From Primulina eburnea (Eukaryota; Streptophyta; Magnoliopsida; Lamiales; Gesneriaceae), in contig NW_027331410.1 in the NCBI RefSeq assembly GCF_022965805.1, positions 36,001 through 100,000 of the forward strand: a stretch of 64,000 nt of DNA, written 5' to 3'. Below are positions 33,601 through 44,412 of the stretch, piece after piece. The notes beneath the pieces were generated by a model. The model saw only the letters and a program-made list of their open reading frames with translations, was not told the origin of the DNA and ran no database searches. The position numbers were made by a program, and so were the translations under genes. The stretch's first letter is position 1. Each line of letters starts with the position of its first letter.

Positions 33601-33953
33601 GCATTGAGGGACTGCTTTAATCTGAAAATAAATTGAGATGCTATTATGGACTCTAGCTATTTTCTTTTTGAGCTATTGTGCTACATCGTACACCTGCCAC
33701 AAACACACACACATACATATTTTTACCATCTTAGAGCTGTACATCTTTTTACACATGTATTGCAGCCTGAAATCCCGTTTATAAAATTTCAGGGAAGATT
33801 TATGAAATTGGTTCATCAGGAATAAGCAGTCTAAAGGGACACAGCTATGCAAGAAATAAATGCCTCAATGATTTTGTTTCCCTATATGGTGCAATGCCTT
33901 TGATATCAACCAACGTGAAAGCTTTGGATGCAAGACACGTATGGTTTTGGTGA
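30635..33953 (+). CDS. GMT1: GT64 glycosyltransferase, EPC1/GMT1 type (GIPC mannosyltransferase)
   Basis: Exons 30635-30897, 31495-31891, 32848-33011, 33114-33184 and 33793-33953; GT-AG joins, phases consistent, 351 residues. The ATG at 30635 is the first of the frame. A short basic cytosolic tail is followed by one hydrophobic segment (YKLLLLFCFLTSLYSL, about 50-65), so it is a type II Golgi protein. The catalytic domain starts RGGYTVLINTWKRN (88-101) and has the metal-binding FSVDDDV (DDD 183-185), then WWSVWWTGTYSMVL, RNCEDIAMS and EIGSSGISS, the exostosin-like GT64 signatures. In Arabidopsis the closest relative, EPC1/GMT1, adds mannose to glycosyl inositol phosphorylceramides and affects cell adhesion. 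The assignment to that paralogue rather than another GT64 rests on recollection. Confidence 0.9.
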
Positions 33954-35435
33954 TATTGGTAACTCACAGCGGTACTACTCTGTTTTTTCCTTTGTCTCTG
34001 AAACTCGTCGTCGCCACAAGCTATTTCGCTAATTTCCGTCGAGTTTTCAGTGTATAGTGGTATAGTCTTCATCGGCTCGTGGCACCAGATGATTCCACAT
34101 CGTCTCATTGTCTTGATCTATTTTTCTGTATGCTAATGAGACGAGCTTATTTACACTTGAAGACTATGCTTCCAAAGCCCGTTTACGAACGACATCGACT
34201 GCTTGCAGATCCTTAGACTGCATTGCATATCACCAACATCTAAAAATACAAATTCAAAACATCAAACATAAGTACATAAATTTTCGAAAACCAGTCTATT
34301 TTATCGATTTAAAACGCGAAAAACTGGGATGACATCGTAAGTGCATAATAACTCGTCTCTGTTAGACATTAAATTACAACAGCAGAAAAAAAACAGAGAA
34401 ATCAGTAGCAATATTGAGCTTAAATGACTCTACGGGGAAGGTTGTACAATATGATTGATAGGAACCATTCAACAAGTGGTGGCTGCTTAGTATCGAATGT
34501 GAAAAAACAGTAAAATACAGTAATCTCGAACAATAACGACATTGATTATCTCTAGAAATGAGAATGACTGGTAAAATATAATATAACATGATAGAAAATA
34601 TGTCCTATCCATTTGATGGCAAAGCTGAGTATCCCGACAAACCAGAATTTTCTCTCATATATGTCTAAAACTCAAGTGTAGCTGGACAAGGTCTCAAGCT
34701 CGAGATTCAATTGTAATTTGTAACAATCTCCTCTTCCAGCTAAACAAAGCGAAAAAAAGGAACTCCAATGTCCATGCTCCAACCTTCAATGGTTCTTGAA
34801 TGGGGGATGGTTCTTGAATGGGGGTATTATAAATGAAAATTGAGACATCTATACTCAGAGTCAAAATTTCAGTCTTAATATCTCATCATCGTGTTTTTAG
34901 CAATTTTGATCATTTTCTTATCTTTTGATCATTTACTTATCATGACTCTGATATTGTGCATCGACAAAGTACATGTTTGATGTCAGCATGATACTCGCGT
35001 ATGCAGTGTCACGTTAACATTTCTAAAGAAAAACGAATAAACTTTATCAAAATCTTGAAAATATAGAACTAAACCCCAATTTTGACAATTGAGAAGACAG
35101 AAGTTACATAAAAATAAAGAAACAAACCGAAAATTGCAAGCGTCCCTAAAAAAGGTTGAAGACAAAGTAACTAAACTTGAAGGAATAAATTAATGTATAG
35201 TAAAATGAGGAAATTAAGTATCGAAATTTCGTCTTTATTTTAAACACGAGTCAATTCACTCCATACTATATTTAAACCTGAAAATTTATTTCAAGCTTAT
35301 CTTAGTTTCTATACATCCAACTATGCATATTTCATCTCCCATCATTTTCAAATATTTTTAAAATTTTAATAATCTACAACAAAATTATAAGTTTAAAATA
35401 TTTGAGATAAAGACCTGTCTAATATTTAAACAAGA
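33954..35435. other. Spacer after the GT64 gene
   Basis: Includes the GT64 3' UTR. No gene, RNA gene or repeat recognised. The short direct repeat GGTTCTTGAATGGGGG occurs twice at about 34790-34826. Confidence 0.5.
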
Positions 35436-35603
35436 GTAAGTCTCATGTGAGATAGTTTCACAGATTAATGTCCGTAAGATGGATTGATTCGACCCATATT
35501 TACAAAAAAAATTAATAATTTTTGCATAAAAAGTTATAATTTTTTAATGAATTGAATCGAGTTAGAGATCTAACTAATAAAATTGAATCGTGAGACGACC
35601 TAA
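35436..35603. mobile_element. MITE family 'GTGAGACGG', degraded copy
   Basis: Starts TAAGTCTCATGTGAGATAG and ends TCGTGAGACGACC, with the family's central CATAAAAAGTTATAA segment. The termini are eroded compared with the copies at 36012 and 37492. Confidence 0.6.
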
Positions 35604-36011
35604 TGAAAATTTTGCACGTTATTTTAAACGTAAGGTGTCCATATCTAATCCTAGCGTAATTAAGTAAAGAAAAATCGCATTTGTCGTTTCCCGATTTTCA
35701 GATTTGCACATCGTACGTAAGCACATACTTAAAATCGTTATCACCAAAACAAAAGACAAATGAATGGAAGAAACAAAATTCTCTGTTGTAAAATATTGAC
35801 CGTTTCATGTGTTTGACATGGTGGCAACTAATTATAGATATTAAATTAATTAATTAAATATATATCACAATTAAGAATTAATTTGGTTTTACAGCTCAAC
35901 TTTATCGTTTTATAACAAATTGCATAATCCCACCCGTCTTATTTTAAATTTACAAAAACCCCCTTACGAAAAATCACTTAACAAAAAACCCCGTAAGATT
36001 AAATTTAGACA

Positions 36012-36183
36012 AAAACTTGTGTGAGACGGTCTCACGGGTCATATTTGTGAGATGAATATCTAATTTGGATCATCCATAAAAAATTATTACTTTTTATGCT
36101 AAGAGTATTACTTTTTATTGTGAATATGGGTAAGGTTGACCCGTCTCACAGATTAAAATCCGTGAGACGATCTCACATAAGAC
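36012..36183. mobile_element. MITE family 'GTGAGACGG', copy
   Basis: Left end ACTTGTGTGAGACGGTCTCA, right end CGTGAGACGATCTCACATAAG, centre with TATTACTTTTTATGCTAAGAG. The inverted termini themselves contain a near-palindrome. Confidence 0.8.
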
Positions 36184-36640
36184 CCTCTCTTAAATTTATC
36201 GCTAAAATTACATTACAGATGACTAATTTATGTCATAGGTCTGTGTTCTTTAAGCACTAGCATGTAAAAGTAAAACACACACATATTTTGCTTCATTGAT
36301 CAGTGAAATCGTTTCACAAGAATTTTTGTGTATATATACGAGAAGTGTAACCTCGTTTCATTTTGTAATAAATAGAGGAAATTTTTTTCCGACACAAATG
36401 ATTGAAGTAATTATTTATACTTAAAACATGAAATACAGCAGCCATGTAGTTTTAATATCTTGACAAAGTATATCGAAATGACACAAGATATTTGAATGTG
36501 ACTCGTCGCCAAATATATATAAAGACAAAAATTCCACAGCATAAATTAATAGTTTGATAGAAACATTAGCATTAAATAAATTAAATTAAAGAAACATAAA
36601 TATATATGCTGAGTTACCTATTTTAAGTCTAAATTTGTTG

Positions 36641-36800
36641 AGTAGGTCTTATGTGAAACGAGTCTCACGAATCTTTATCTGTGAGACGAGTTAACCCTAC
36701 CGATATTCATAATAAAAAGTAATAATTTTTCATGTATGACTAAAATAAAAGATCTGTATCTCAAAATACGACTCGTGAGACCGTTTCACACAAATTTTTG
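36641..36800. mobile_element. MITE family 'GTGAGACGG', inverted copy
   Basis: Reverse orientation relative to 36012. Begins AGTAGGTCTTATGTGAAACG and ends CGTGAGACCGTTTCACACAA. Somewhat diverged. Confidence 0.75.
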
Positions 36801-37491
36801 CTAATTTTGTTTTGTTTTGTGTGTTTTTTTTTTAAAGTTGGTAACACTATAATTTATCCTCCAATGTATATATTTTTGTTTATAATATAATTACATCAAT
36901 TCAAATAATGCATTTATCGGAATTCGTAAATTCATAATTGCAAGAATGGTCCAAAATATACAGGATTTTATTTGTCTTGTTTCCAAGCGGATAAAACAAG
37001 AAGTTATCAAGGGCAGGTCAGACAGAATTCATGTGTTGGGGACCCATTCGTCAACAAAATCTATTGCCTGCACAAAATCCAATGCAGCTAATTCAAATTT
37101 ATTTTATTATTAAATTTATAAATAGAGCTGTCACACGTTATAACTGATGATAATAATACAAATCTAATATTTTAATCATATATCAACTCGAACGTCAAGT
37201 TTCAGTATCTCTTTCAACATGACAAATGTTGCATTCTAAAAATCCAACCATCACAATCGAACATCTGACATTGAATTTGATAGAAATTGTATGATTGAAT
37301 CATTGTCGATCTCCAAAAAATTATACCTGATAGTAAAAATATAACTCAAATATTTTAAATCGTACGATAACTTAAACGTTACGCTTCAATTGCTCTTCCA
37401 ACAAACAATTGATGCACCTAAAACAAGAATGTTAAATTGTGTAATGTGATGTAGTCATGAGTCATATTGATTATATATAATTTTATTATAT
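36801..37491. other. AT-rich spacer between MITE copies
   Basis: No gene seen. Near 37180-37430 two related stretches (TCTAATATTTTAATC...ATCAACTCGAACGT and CTCAAATATTTTAAATC...ATAACTTAAACGT) suggest a decayed duplication. Confidence 0.4.
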
Positions 37492-37672
37492 AAGTGAGTC
37501 TCATGTGAGATCGTCTCACGGATCATAATCTGTGAGACGGGTCAACCCTACCCATATTCACAATAAAAAGTAATACTCTTAGCATAAAAAGTAATAATTT
37601 TTCATGGGTGACCCAAATAAGAGATCCGTCTTACAAATACGACCCGTGAGACCGTCTCACACAAGTTTTTGT
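37492..37672. mobile_element. MITE family 'GTGAGACGG', inverted copy
   Basis: The best-preserved copy: TGAGTCTCATGTGAGATCG at the left, GTGAGACCGTCTCACACAAG at the right, and between them GGGTCAACCCTACCCATATT and AGTAATACTCTTAGC. Confidence 0.82.
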
Positions 37673-38089
37673 CTTATTAGATATTAATTAATATATTAAA
37701 ATAATTAATATATTAAAATATAAAATCAATTGCCTCCACTTGAGTCATAAACAAATTCTTTGGAAGATCTACAGGCATATGGCTTTGCTGCCACAATCAA
37801 GATCCTTAATTATTGTAAAAGATAATGTAAAATTAATTAAGATTTTATTCGATTTAATTAAGATAATGGCCACTAAGGTCGCTATTGTGTCCTTCTTAAT
37901 GCCACTAACTCGACTTGCATTATTTGACATTTTTTTTTTCTATATGTTTGAATTAATTAATTAAAATTAACATTTAAAACGAAGCAAATTAGATTAATGG
38001 TTGGTGTTTGAAACAATTTCTCAATCCACTTTGGGGTTAAATCAATAAATTTGTTTCTTACTAATTGCCATAGAAAAAATATAGTAATC

Positions 38090-38092
38090 ATT

Positions 38093-38126
<34 letters not shown>

Positions 38127-38129
38127 ATA
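38090..38129. repeat. (AT)n microsatellite
   Basis: AT dinucleotide run with one TTA interruption. Confidence 0.9.
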
Positions 38130-38156
38130 AATTTTTTAAAAATATAATATGATAAT

Positions 38157-38513
38157 ATTGGGTGCAATAATTGTCCCTACTTGCCGCTTGGTAGATAGAT
38201 CGAATCGTGGTGCTTGAGCTGCTGTGCGGTTTAAAAGATTTGATTTGCACCATTACTACTAACTATAACTTTAAGTAAAGCGACAAGCGCTCGGTCCTAC
38301 AATTGGTATCAGAGCCAAGGTCACATGTTCGATTCTCATTGATTGCAAGGAGTGAAATTATTGGGAGGGAGATTATTGGGTGCAATAATTGTCCCTGTTT
38401 GGTAGAGCGATCGAATCGTGGTGCTTGAGCTGCTGCGCGGTTTAAAAAATTTGAGTTGCATCATTACTACTAGCTATAGTTTTTGGTAAAACGACAAGCG
38501 CTCGGTTCTACAG
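38157..38513. repeat. SINE-like repeat pair with tRNA-Met-like spacer
   Basis: Two copies of a roughly 140-bp unit (38157-38301 and 38375-38513) start ATTGGGTGCAATAATTGTCC and end GCGACAAGCGCTCGG with a few bases after. The 73-bp spacer holds TTGGTATCAGAGCC and a B-box-like TGTTCGATTCTC. I read it as a dimer or partial duplication of a tRNA-related SINE. Confidence 0.55.
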
Positions 38514-39970
38514 ATAATTTATAGCTCAAAATAATAACATTTATATTAGTAAAGATTAAATTAAAATATTTAATACTTCATGAAGTAACGAGTGTTTGCA
38601 AAAGATTATGTTTTTAGATAAGTGATTAAATTTATAAATTGTAAAAAAGTAGAAAAAAATAAAAAGTGGGGAGTGTTTGCTAATATAAGTGAAAAACAGA
38701 AAAAAAAAACTAATGTGTTTGGTAAATAAATGATTTTAATACTAATTTTTTAATAAAATATAAAAGATACCTTAATTTGATAACACACACCTCTCTCTCT
38801 TCAAATTTATTTCATCGAGTGTCGGATATCAGCATTTTCCAGTATCTCGTCTGTATTTTCTGGTTTCACGTCATAATTCGAGCGAAATACGACTAAAAAA
38901 CCAATAAAAAACAAATTTACATGACAAAAACACAATGTTAATAAATCAAAGGATAAAACATGACAATTTAGACTACTAAATTCACTATTTTTCCCTATTG
39001 TGTGCATCTATATCAATTGTTATATCTATATTTATACTTTATACAATCAAATATTTTTTAAAAAATTCTTTCTCTCTCGTAATTTTAATTGAATTTTCTG
39101 GCTTCGTCCGTGTTTGCGACATATTTGACAACTCTATTTGTTCTTGTGCATAGGATCGAGGACTTAAAATAAGATTTAGGGTTTAGGGTCTCGATCGAGT
39201 TGATCAATCATCATGAACTTTAAAAATTAATTTTATGGCCACGAATTTAATATTTTTGTGCAGTAATTAACTTAATTTTTTTGAATAAAACAAGTGTAAG
39301 GATAGGTGGGATCTCTGACAGAATCCTAAGCAGTGTCTTTTAGTGTTAGAAAAAAGGCAGAAACCAAACAAATAACACACACATAAAGTTTTACGATGCT
39401 GCCAGTTTGCAACTATATGCTCAAAAAATTGAGAAAATTGAGATGGATGTGGCCCCTTTGCCAACCACGTGACGAGGGCCTTGGTGTTCGAATTTCGACT
39501 CAAATTCGGTTCGAACATGTTCGAATCAACCGGACTCGGGGTCCAATATGGACTCGAATACCTATTCATTAGCCACACATATGGAGTTTGATCTGTTCTT
39601 TGAACAAACAGATCAATGTTGCGAGTTCGTGTTTTATCAATTGATTTTCATTGATCAATACGAGTTTTGATTATTTTTTTTGTCCTTAAAGGTCGAATTC
39701 GGGATATCAATCAGCTTTCTAAACACTATATCTAAACATTTAATTTTAAAATAAGATTTCGCGTTTAGGGACAAGAATACCATAATTTTAATAAACAAAG
39801 TTGAAATATATACATAAAAATTAATGTTAAAACTGAAAGATAAATCAAGATAGTATGTAAATATAAAATTTCAGATTTTTGGTCAGACCGAAACTTACTC
39901 TAGTCGAATACCGTCGAGCAAATTTATGAAAGATACTTGGCTGTATATATCTTTTTGTTTTCTTCTTCTT
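38514..39970. other. AT-rich spacer
   Basis: No supported gene. A small island near 39450-39560 is less AT-rich (TTCGAACATGTTCGAA palindrome-like segment) but has no recognised feature. Confidence 0.4.
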
Positions 39971-39972
39971 AA

Positions 39973-39974
<2 letters not shown>

Positions 39975-40011
<37 letters not shown>
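39975..40011. repeat. (AT)n microsatellite
   Basis: About 18 AT dinucleotides. Confidence 0.9.
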
Positions 40012-40014
<3 letters not shown>

Positions 40015-40402
40015 GGACATAACGTTCAAGTCGAGTACGACTCGTTATTAATTTTTACAATTATGATATTACTTTTATTTAAATATAAATCAAATTAATT
40101 ATAAAAATATTGTAATACACAACGCGTGTTAAGAGTCACTAGTTTATATATGTATGTATGTGATTTGGGTAGGATATATAAATATTTTATTTTCTGTTTA
40201 ATTTTTATTATATACGTATAAGAATTATAGAAATTAGAAAATTATAGTTTATTTATTTGTCGTTTTTTACGTAGTTCATGTTTGGTTAATTTTAGCCATA
40301 CCTTTTCAAATAATACATATATTCTTATGTGTTTAGCAAGAGCCTTAATGGTGAAACTTTTATGTTTTTTTTTATTTAAAATAATCTCATTTTTTTGTTG
40401 AG

Positions 40403-40930
40403 ATTAAGACTTAAATATAAGTCAAAAAGAGGGGATTGTCCAAGTCTATATATGAAATAATCAAGAATCTTATCCAATCGATGTGAGAAAACAACCTCTC
40501 CTCACGTACATGAATAAACATCTAGAACATGAAATTTACAAATATCCCAGTATGTGTAGAACTAGTGACTTAACTATGGACAATCTAATACATAACAGTG
40601 GAATCTTGGCTTTGATATCATGTTAAAATTGAGGTTTGAACCTAACTCAACCCTAAAAGCTAGTTCAAGAGGGATGAATGTCCAAGTCCATATATGCAAC
40701 TCTCACAGATTTTATCAAATCGATGTGAGACAACTAACACATCCCCTCACGCTTGTTAATGAACATATGCAGTGTGAAGTTTAAAAATGGCATAACTATG
40801 GTCAGTCCGACATATAACGATGTACCTTGGCCAAATATCGGAATTTGTCTCCGATACTATTTTATGATTAAGACTTGAATCTAATTTAACCTCATAGGCT
40901 AGCCGAAGAAAAAAGATTGTCCAAATATAT
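40403..40930. repeat. Three diverged tandem copies of a 225-240 bp repeat
   Basis: Related openings (GATTAAGACTTAAATATAA, AAATTGAGGTTTGAACCTAA, GATTAAGACTTGAATCTAA) occur at about 40403, 40627 and 40867. The first two are followed by GATTGTCCAAGTC or ATGTCCAAGTCCATATATG, AATCGATGTGAGA and CCTCACG. The third copy is short. It is a dispersed plant repeat as I recall it; class unknown. Confidence 0.65.
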
Positions 40931-40934
40931 ATAT

Positions 40935-40937
40935 ACA

Positions 40938-40968
<31 letters not shown>
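40935..40968. repeat. (AT)n microsatellite
   Basis: AT-rich dinucleotide tract ending the third copy of the repeat above. Confidence 0.8.
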
Positions 40969-40972
<4 letters not shown>

Positions 40973-41654
40973 TACAAGATAATATACATATATATTTTCT
41001 GAATTCACATGGAATTATATATTGAACTAAAAGCCAAGAATAGCGACAGGAGTGTGGGGCGACGTTTCCAAAAATATTATTTGTAGTTATATGTATGTAT
41101 GCTATGATATAATAATATCATAGGAAGAATTTCGCATCACAAAAAGGACAAACAAAAGGACAATGTCGTGTCGCTTTGGTATTTTATATTTGCAATAAAC
41201 TTCGAAAATTCAATATTTATTCTACATAACAATTGTACAGATGGTATTATTAAAAATAATAATATAATATTATAATATAAAATAAAAAACAGCACTTGCA
41301 GTAAAATCCATTTTACTTGAAGCTCTGTCAATTTGTAATAGATCCATTTTGTGGGTCATGTTTTCTCTCCTGTAATTTTTCTGAAGTCTTTAAATTTTAA
41401 TTTGACCCCAATTTACATTTACTTTTGGTCCATGGATTTTAGAGCATTTTCTGTTTGACCTACCTTATTTCAAGCTTGGAACATTCCCATTTTATGAATG
41501 TCAAAGTCAACTTTCAAAATTTGATGTGTATTTTTGAAAATGATTTTTTTTTAATCAATTAACTTGTCCAATTTTGAATCAAAATGGATAATTAGATATC
41601 AAGGGGTACAAATGAACTTTCTTAGCCTAAACGTATTAAGTTTGATTTGACATA
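40969..41654. other. AT-rich spacer
   Basis: No gene or repeat recognised. Confidence 0.4.
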
Positions 41655-41669
41655 TATAAAACAAATATT

Positions 41670-41765
41670 TTTTTTATTCCAACACACGCGGAAGGAAGAA
41701 TCGAACCCGAGGAGGGGAACCAGCTAATCTGGTGGGTGAGAGCACTGGACTACAAGCTCGGTCTC
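41670..41765 (-). mobile_element. tRNA-derived SINE, copy B
   Basis: On the minus strand: head GAGACCGAGCTTGTAGTCC, A-box-like TAGTCCAGTGCTC, B-box GGTTCGATTCTTC, CCGCGTGTGTTGG, then an A-rich tail. Flanked by TATAAAACAAATATT (41655-41669) and TATAAAACATATATT (41766-41780), one mismatch in 15. Confidence 0.75.
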
Positions 41766-42154
41766 TATAAAACATATATTATAGTTAACCGTATGCAAAG
41801 ATATTTAAAATCATATATACTATAAAACCACAAAATTTGAAATTACAAAATTGCCCTCAAATCATTTTATTCTTATTCCACTATCAACAATTCATTCTCT
41901 AGCTATTTCAACTAACTTGAAGACAAATCCCACTTCTTCAACTATACATCCACTTACCCTAACTCCACAAAGCATAGCTTAATTTATATATAAATATATC
42001 TTCAATCACTCAATATATGTATATTTTTTGGTTCCAAATATTATTTCATGCCTGTAGATGAGTGACACCCGCGACGAAAACAAGTTCCCCTAATCGAAAA
42101 TCGAACTTTTAACATTCGATATATTGATCAAGAAACCCTAATTACTAAAGGGGT

Positions 42155-43716
42155 TCAAGAAGTAATCAATATCGAATCGTCTTTCTTTGGTTGTTCTTGT
42201 TGTCGGATCCAAACGGAGAAAGTGTTGAGCGTGTTCATGTCAGCTCGGTAATGTTTCTGCGTAAACTCGAGGAGTTTTGGCCATCTGAAATCAGGATATA
42301 TTCTAGGATAATTTGAGTCCACCAATTCAGGTGGTGGGCACACCACCTTATCCTTCTTAGGACAAAGGAAAAAAGCTAGAGATTTCCTAGTACATTTGTT
42401 GTTCACCACTGCCCTGTGCAAGCAACTTTTGTACCTCCCATTTGTAAGTGCCTGTCCAAAAAAACAAACACACAATTCTTTTTAGGTAAACAATCCATTT
42501 AACTTATAACATATATACTTACATATATTCCGATGAACGACACATTCGTTCATGTGTATTCGTTCATGTGTATAACTACTAACTAGTGCATTGTACATAG
42601 CAAGCTGGTCTAAGATGAGTCGAAAGAAAATTTAGAATTAATGATCTTAGTTACCATGAAAGTGTCGCCTATGTTGACGACGAAAGCATTGAAATTCGGA
42701 GTAATCGATTGCCATTCTTCGTCGACGAACACTTGGAGTCCACTCACTTTGTCTTGGTGAAGAATGGTTAGTGATGTAGGGTCACAATGAGGTCCCGTTC
42801 CAAGTGTCTGATCTGGTTTTTGGCACGGTGGATAGTAGTTTAATCTCATTATCGATTCGTTTTCTTCGAAGAATTCTTTGAAATGGTTCGGGCTCACCCC
42901 GAGGCTCATCCCCAAGAGTTCCATGATCCCTAGAGAGAGCGTGCTCATGGCATTACAATAGTCTTGGTATACTTCCCTGCAATAATTATTTGTTCAACAC
43001 TTCAGATTGAGAATTTTGATAGGATACTTTAAAAAGTGGTAGGTACATGAACGAAAAAGTGGGAGCATAGGTGAGAGAACAATTATTGATCGATGCTGGT
43101 GACATGTATCAAATCATTTCCTGTCTTTAAGACAATTCAAGAACTTAAAAAAAAATGGGAACATTTGGACTCACCCTAAGTGTAGGAAATCGTCGCCTAA
43201 TGTCCCTTGAAAGTACTCTTCCACAACGTGCGATGACTCCTCCTCCGCGGAATAGTGAAACGAGAGCGTTTCTTTCCACGGTAGCTTCGACGAAAATCGC
43301 CCCGTGAAGCTACTAGCATAACCACAATGCTCACCGAGTTTCCTTTGAGCCCTTTGCTTCTCATGAAGCGGTTGCTCAAAGAAACAATCCATGTAACGGT
43401 GAGCATCCGATATAAGTTTAGGGTTGACTCCATGATTCACCACTAGGAAGAAGCCGTGCTTTCGGCACGCCTCTCCCACGAGCTCGGATGCTTTAGTAGA
43501 GGCGACAGGGTCACCGGAGAGGAAGCCACCGAGGTCGACGAGGGGAACATTGAGCTCCGGGGGATTCGCGCTAGGCTTCTCGTGATCGGGCCATACAAAT
43601 TGTGATGGTATGTTGGACTGGTGTTGTAGCAATGATGCGTCGAAAACTAGTGACTCTCCCTGCTCGTCTCCGCCTATGTGGGTAATTTTATTCTCGATCA
43701 TGCACTCTATCGTCAT
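42155..43716 (-). CDS. GA20OX: Gibberellin 20-oxidase
   Basis: Exons on the minus strand: 43716-43175, 42976-42655, 42451-42155; GT-AG joins, phases consistent, 386 residues, a usual length and three-exon layout for the family. It is a 2-oxoglutarate/iron dioxygenase that converts GA12/GA53 stepwise to GA9/GA20 in the cytosol. Visible signatures: N-terminal dioxygenase domain ([11 protein letters not shown]); LPWKETLSF (145-153), the GA20ox substrate motif; NYYPPCQKP (227-235); iron ligands H244 and D246 in [13 protein letters not shown] and H300 in CLHRAVVN; 2-oxoglutarate-binding R310-x-S312. All key residues are present. Transcription usually falls when active gibberellin is high; nothing in the sequence proves this here. 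Paralogue number cannot be assigned. Confidence 0.95.
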
Positions 43717-44163
43717 TGCATAAGTGTCGAGAGTACCTGAGTAACCGGAACCGCAGATTTACTATAATATATAAGAAGCGGAATCGGGAGAAATTTGTTC
43801 GAAGAGCAGAACAAAAGAGGGAATTCAAGAAAATTTTAAGAGTTGTGATAGAGGAAAGGCCAAGGCCGCTCGTTCAAGAAAATAGGTGCACAAATCTTGG
43901 AATCTTTATAGTCTCCCTCGTGGTGTCCCCAACATAAACAACAAAAGGTAGCTATTTGCAATTAAGGGCTTTTATTTCAAAAGACACCCCCAATTTTAAG
44001 TAAATTACGCTTTGTTCCATTTTGGAAGGTGAGCATTCCCTGATGGCTTTTGGCGTTTCTTTTGGTAGCAAGGAATGATTAATTAACCTTATAATGCAGG
44101 GGTACTATATAAATAATAATGATCGGATCATCTGAAAAATTACTTTTTTTAATAGACATCTTC

Positions 44164-44165
<2 letters not shown>
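43717..44165 (-). promoter_or_regulatory. Upstream region of the gibberellin 20-oxidase
   Basis: Contains a TATATTAT-like stretch (minus strand) at about 43763-43772, close to the ATG, and a second, TATTTATATAG, at about 44104-44115. Which serves as TATA box cannot be decided. No other feature is recognised. Confidence 0.35.

Positions 44166-44229
<64 letters not shown>
44166..44229. repeat. (AT)n microsatellite
   Basis: About 32 AT dinucleotides, 450 bp upstream of the gibberellin oxidase start codon. Confidence 0.95.
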
Positions 44230-44232
<3 letters not shown>

Positions 44233-44254
44233 TTGATATGCTGCTGCACACCTG

Positions 44255-44365
44255 ACGTACATGTTTATGTGAGTACCGATGAGATGAGACTCACCTATTG
44301 GATGTGATGAAATATAAAAAAATTAAATGTCCAATATGTGAGTATCACCTCATCGATACACGCAC
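44255..44365. mobile_element. Small foldback element between microsatellites
   Basis: GTACCGATGAGATGAGACTC (44273 onward, continuing ACCTATTGGA) is the inverted partner of a segment at about 44331-44362 (CCAATATGTGAGTATCACC then TCATCGATAC). The arms are roughly 30 bp with about five mismatches, on a 30-base AT-rich loop. It sits between an (AT)n tract and a (TA)n(TG)n tract. Confidence 0.6.

Positions 44366-44410
<45 letters not shown>
44366..44410. repeat. (TA)n(TG)n compound microsatellite
   Basis: ATATATAT followed by about 14 TG dinucleotides. Confidence 0.95.

Positions 44411-44412
<2 letters not shown>

Noticed and set aside
33845..34108. 87-residue minus-strand frame
   Set aside because: Shadow of the last GT64 exon and its 3' UTR.
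34361..34760. Possible 3' UTR of a minus-strand gene after the GT64 gene
   Set aside because: No coding exon with a recognisable protein lies to its right, so it was left as spacer.
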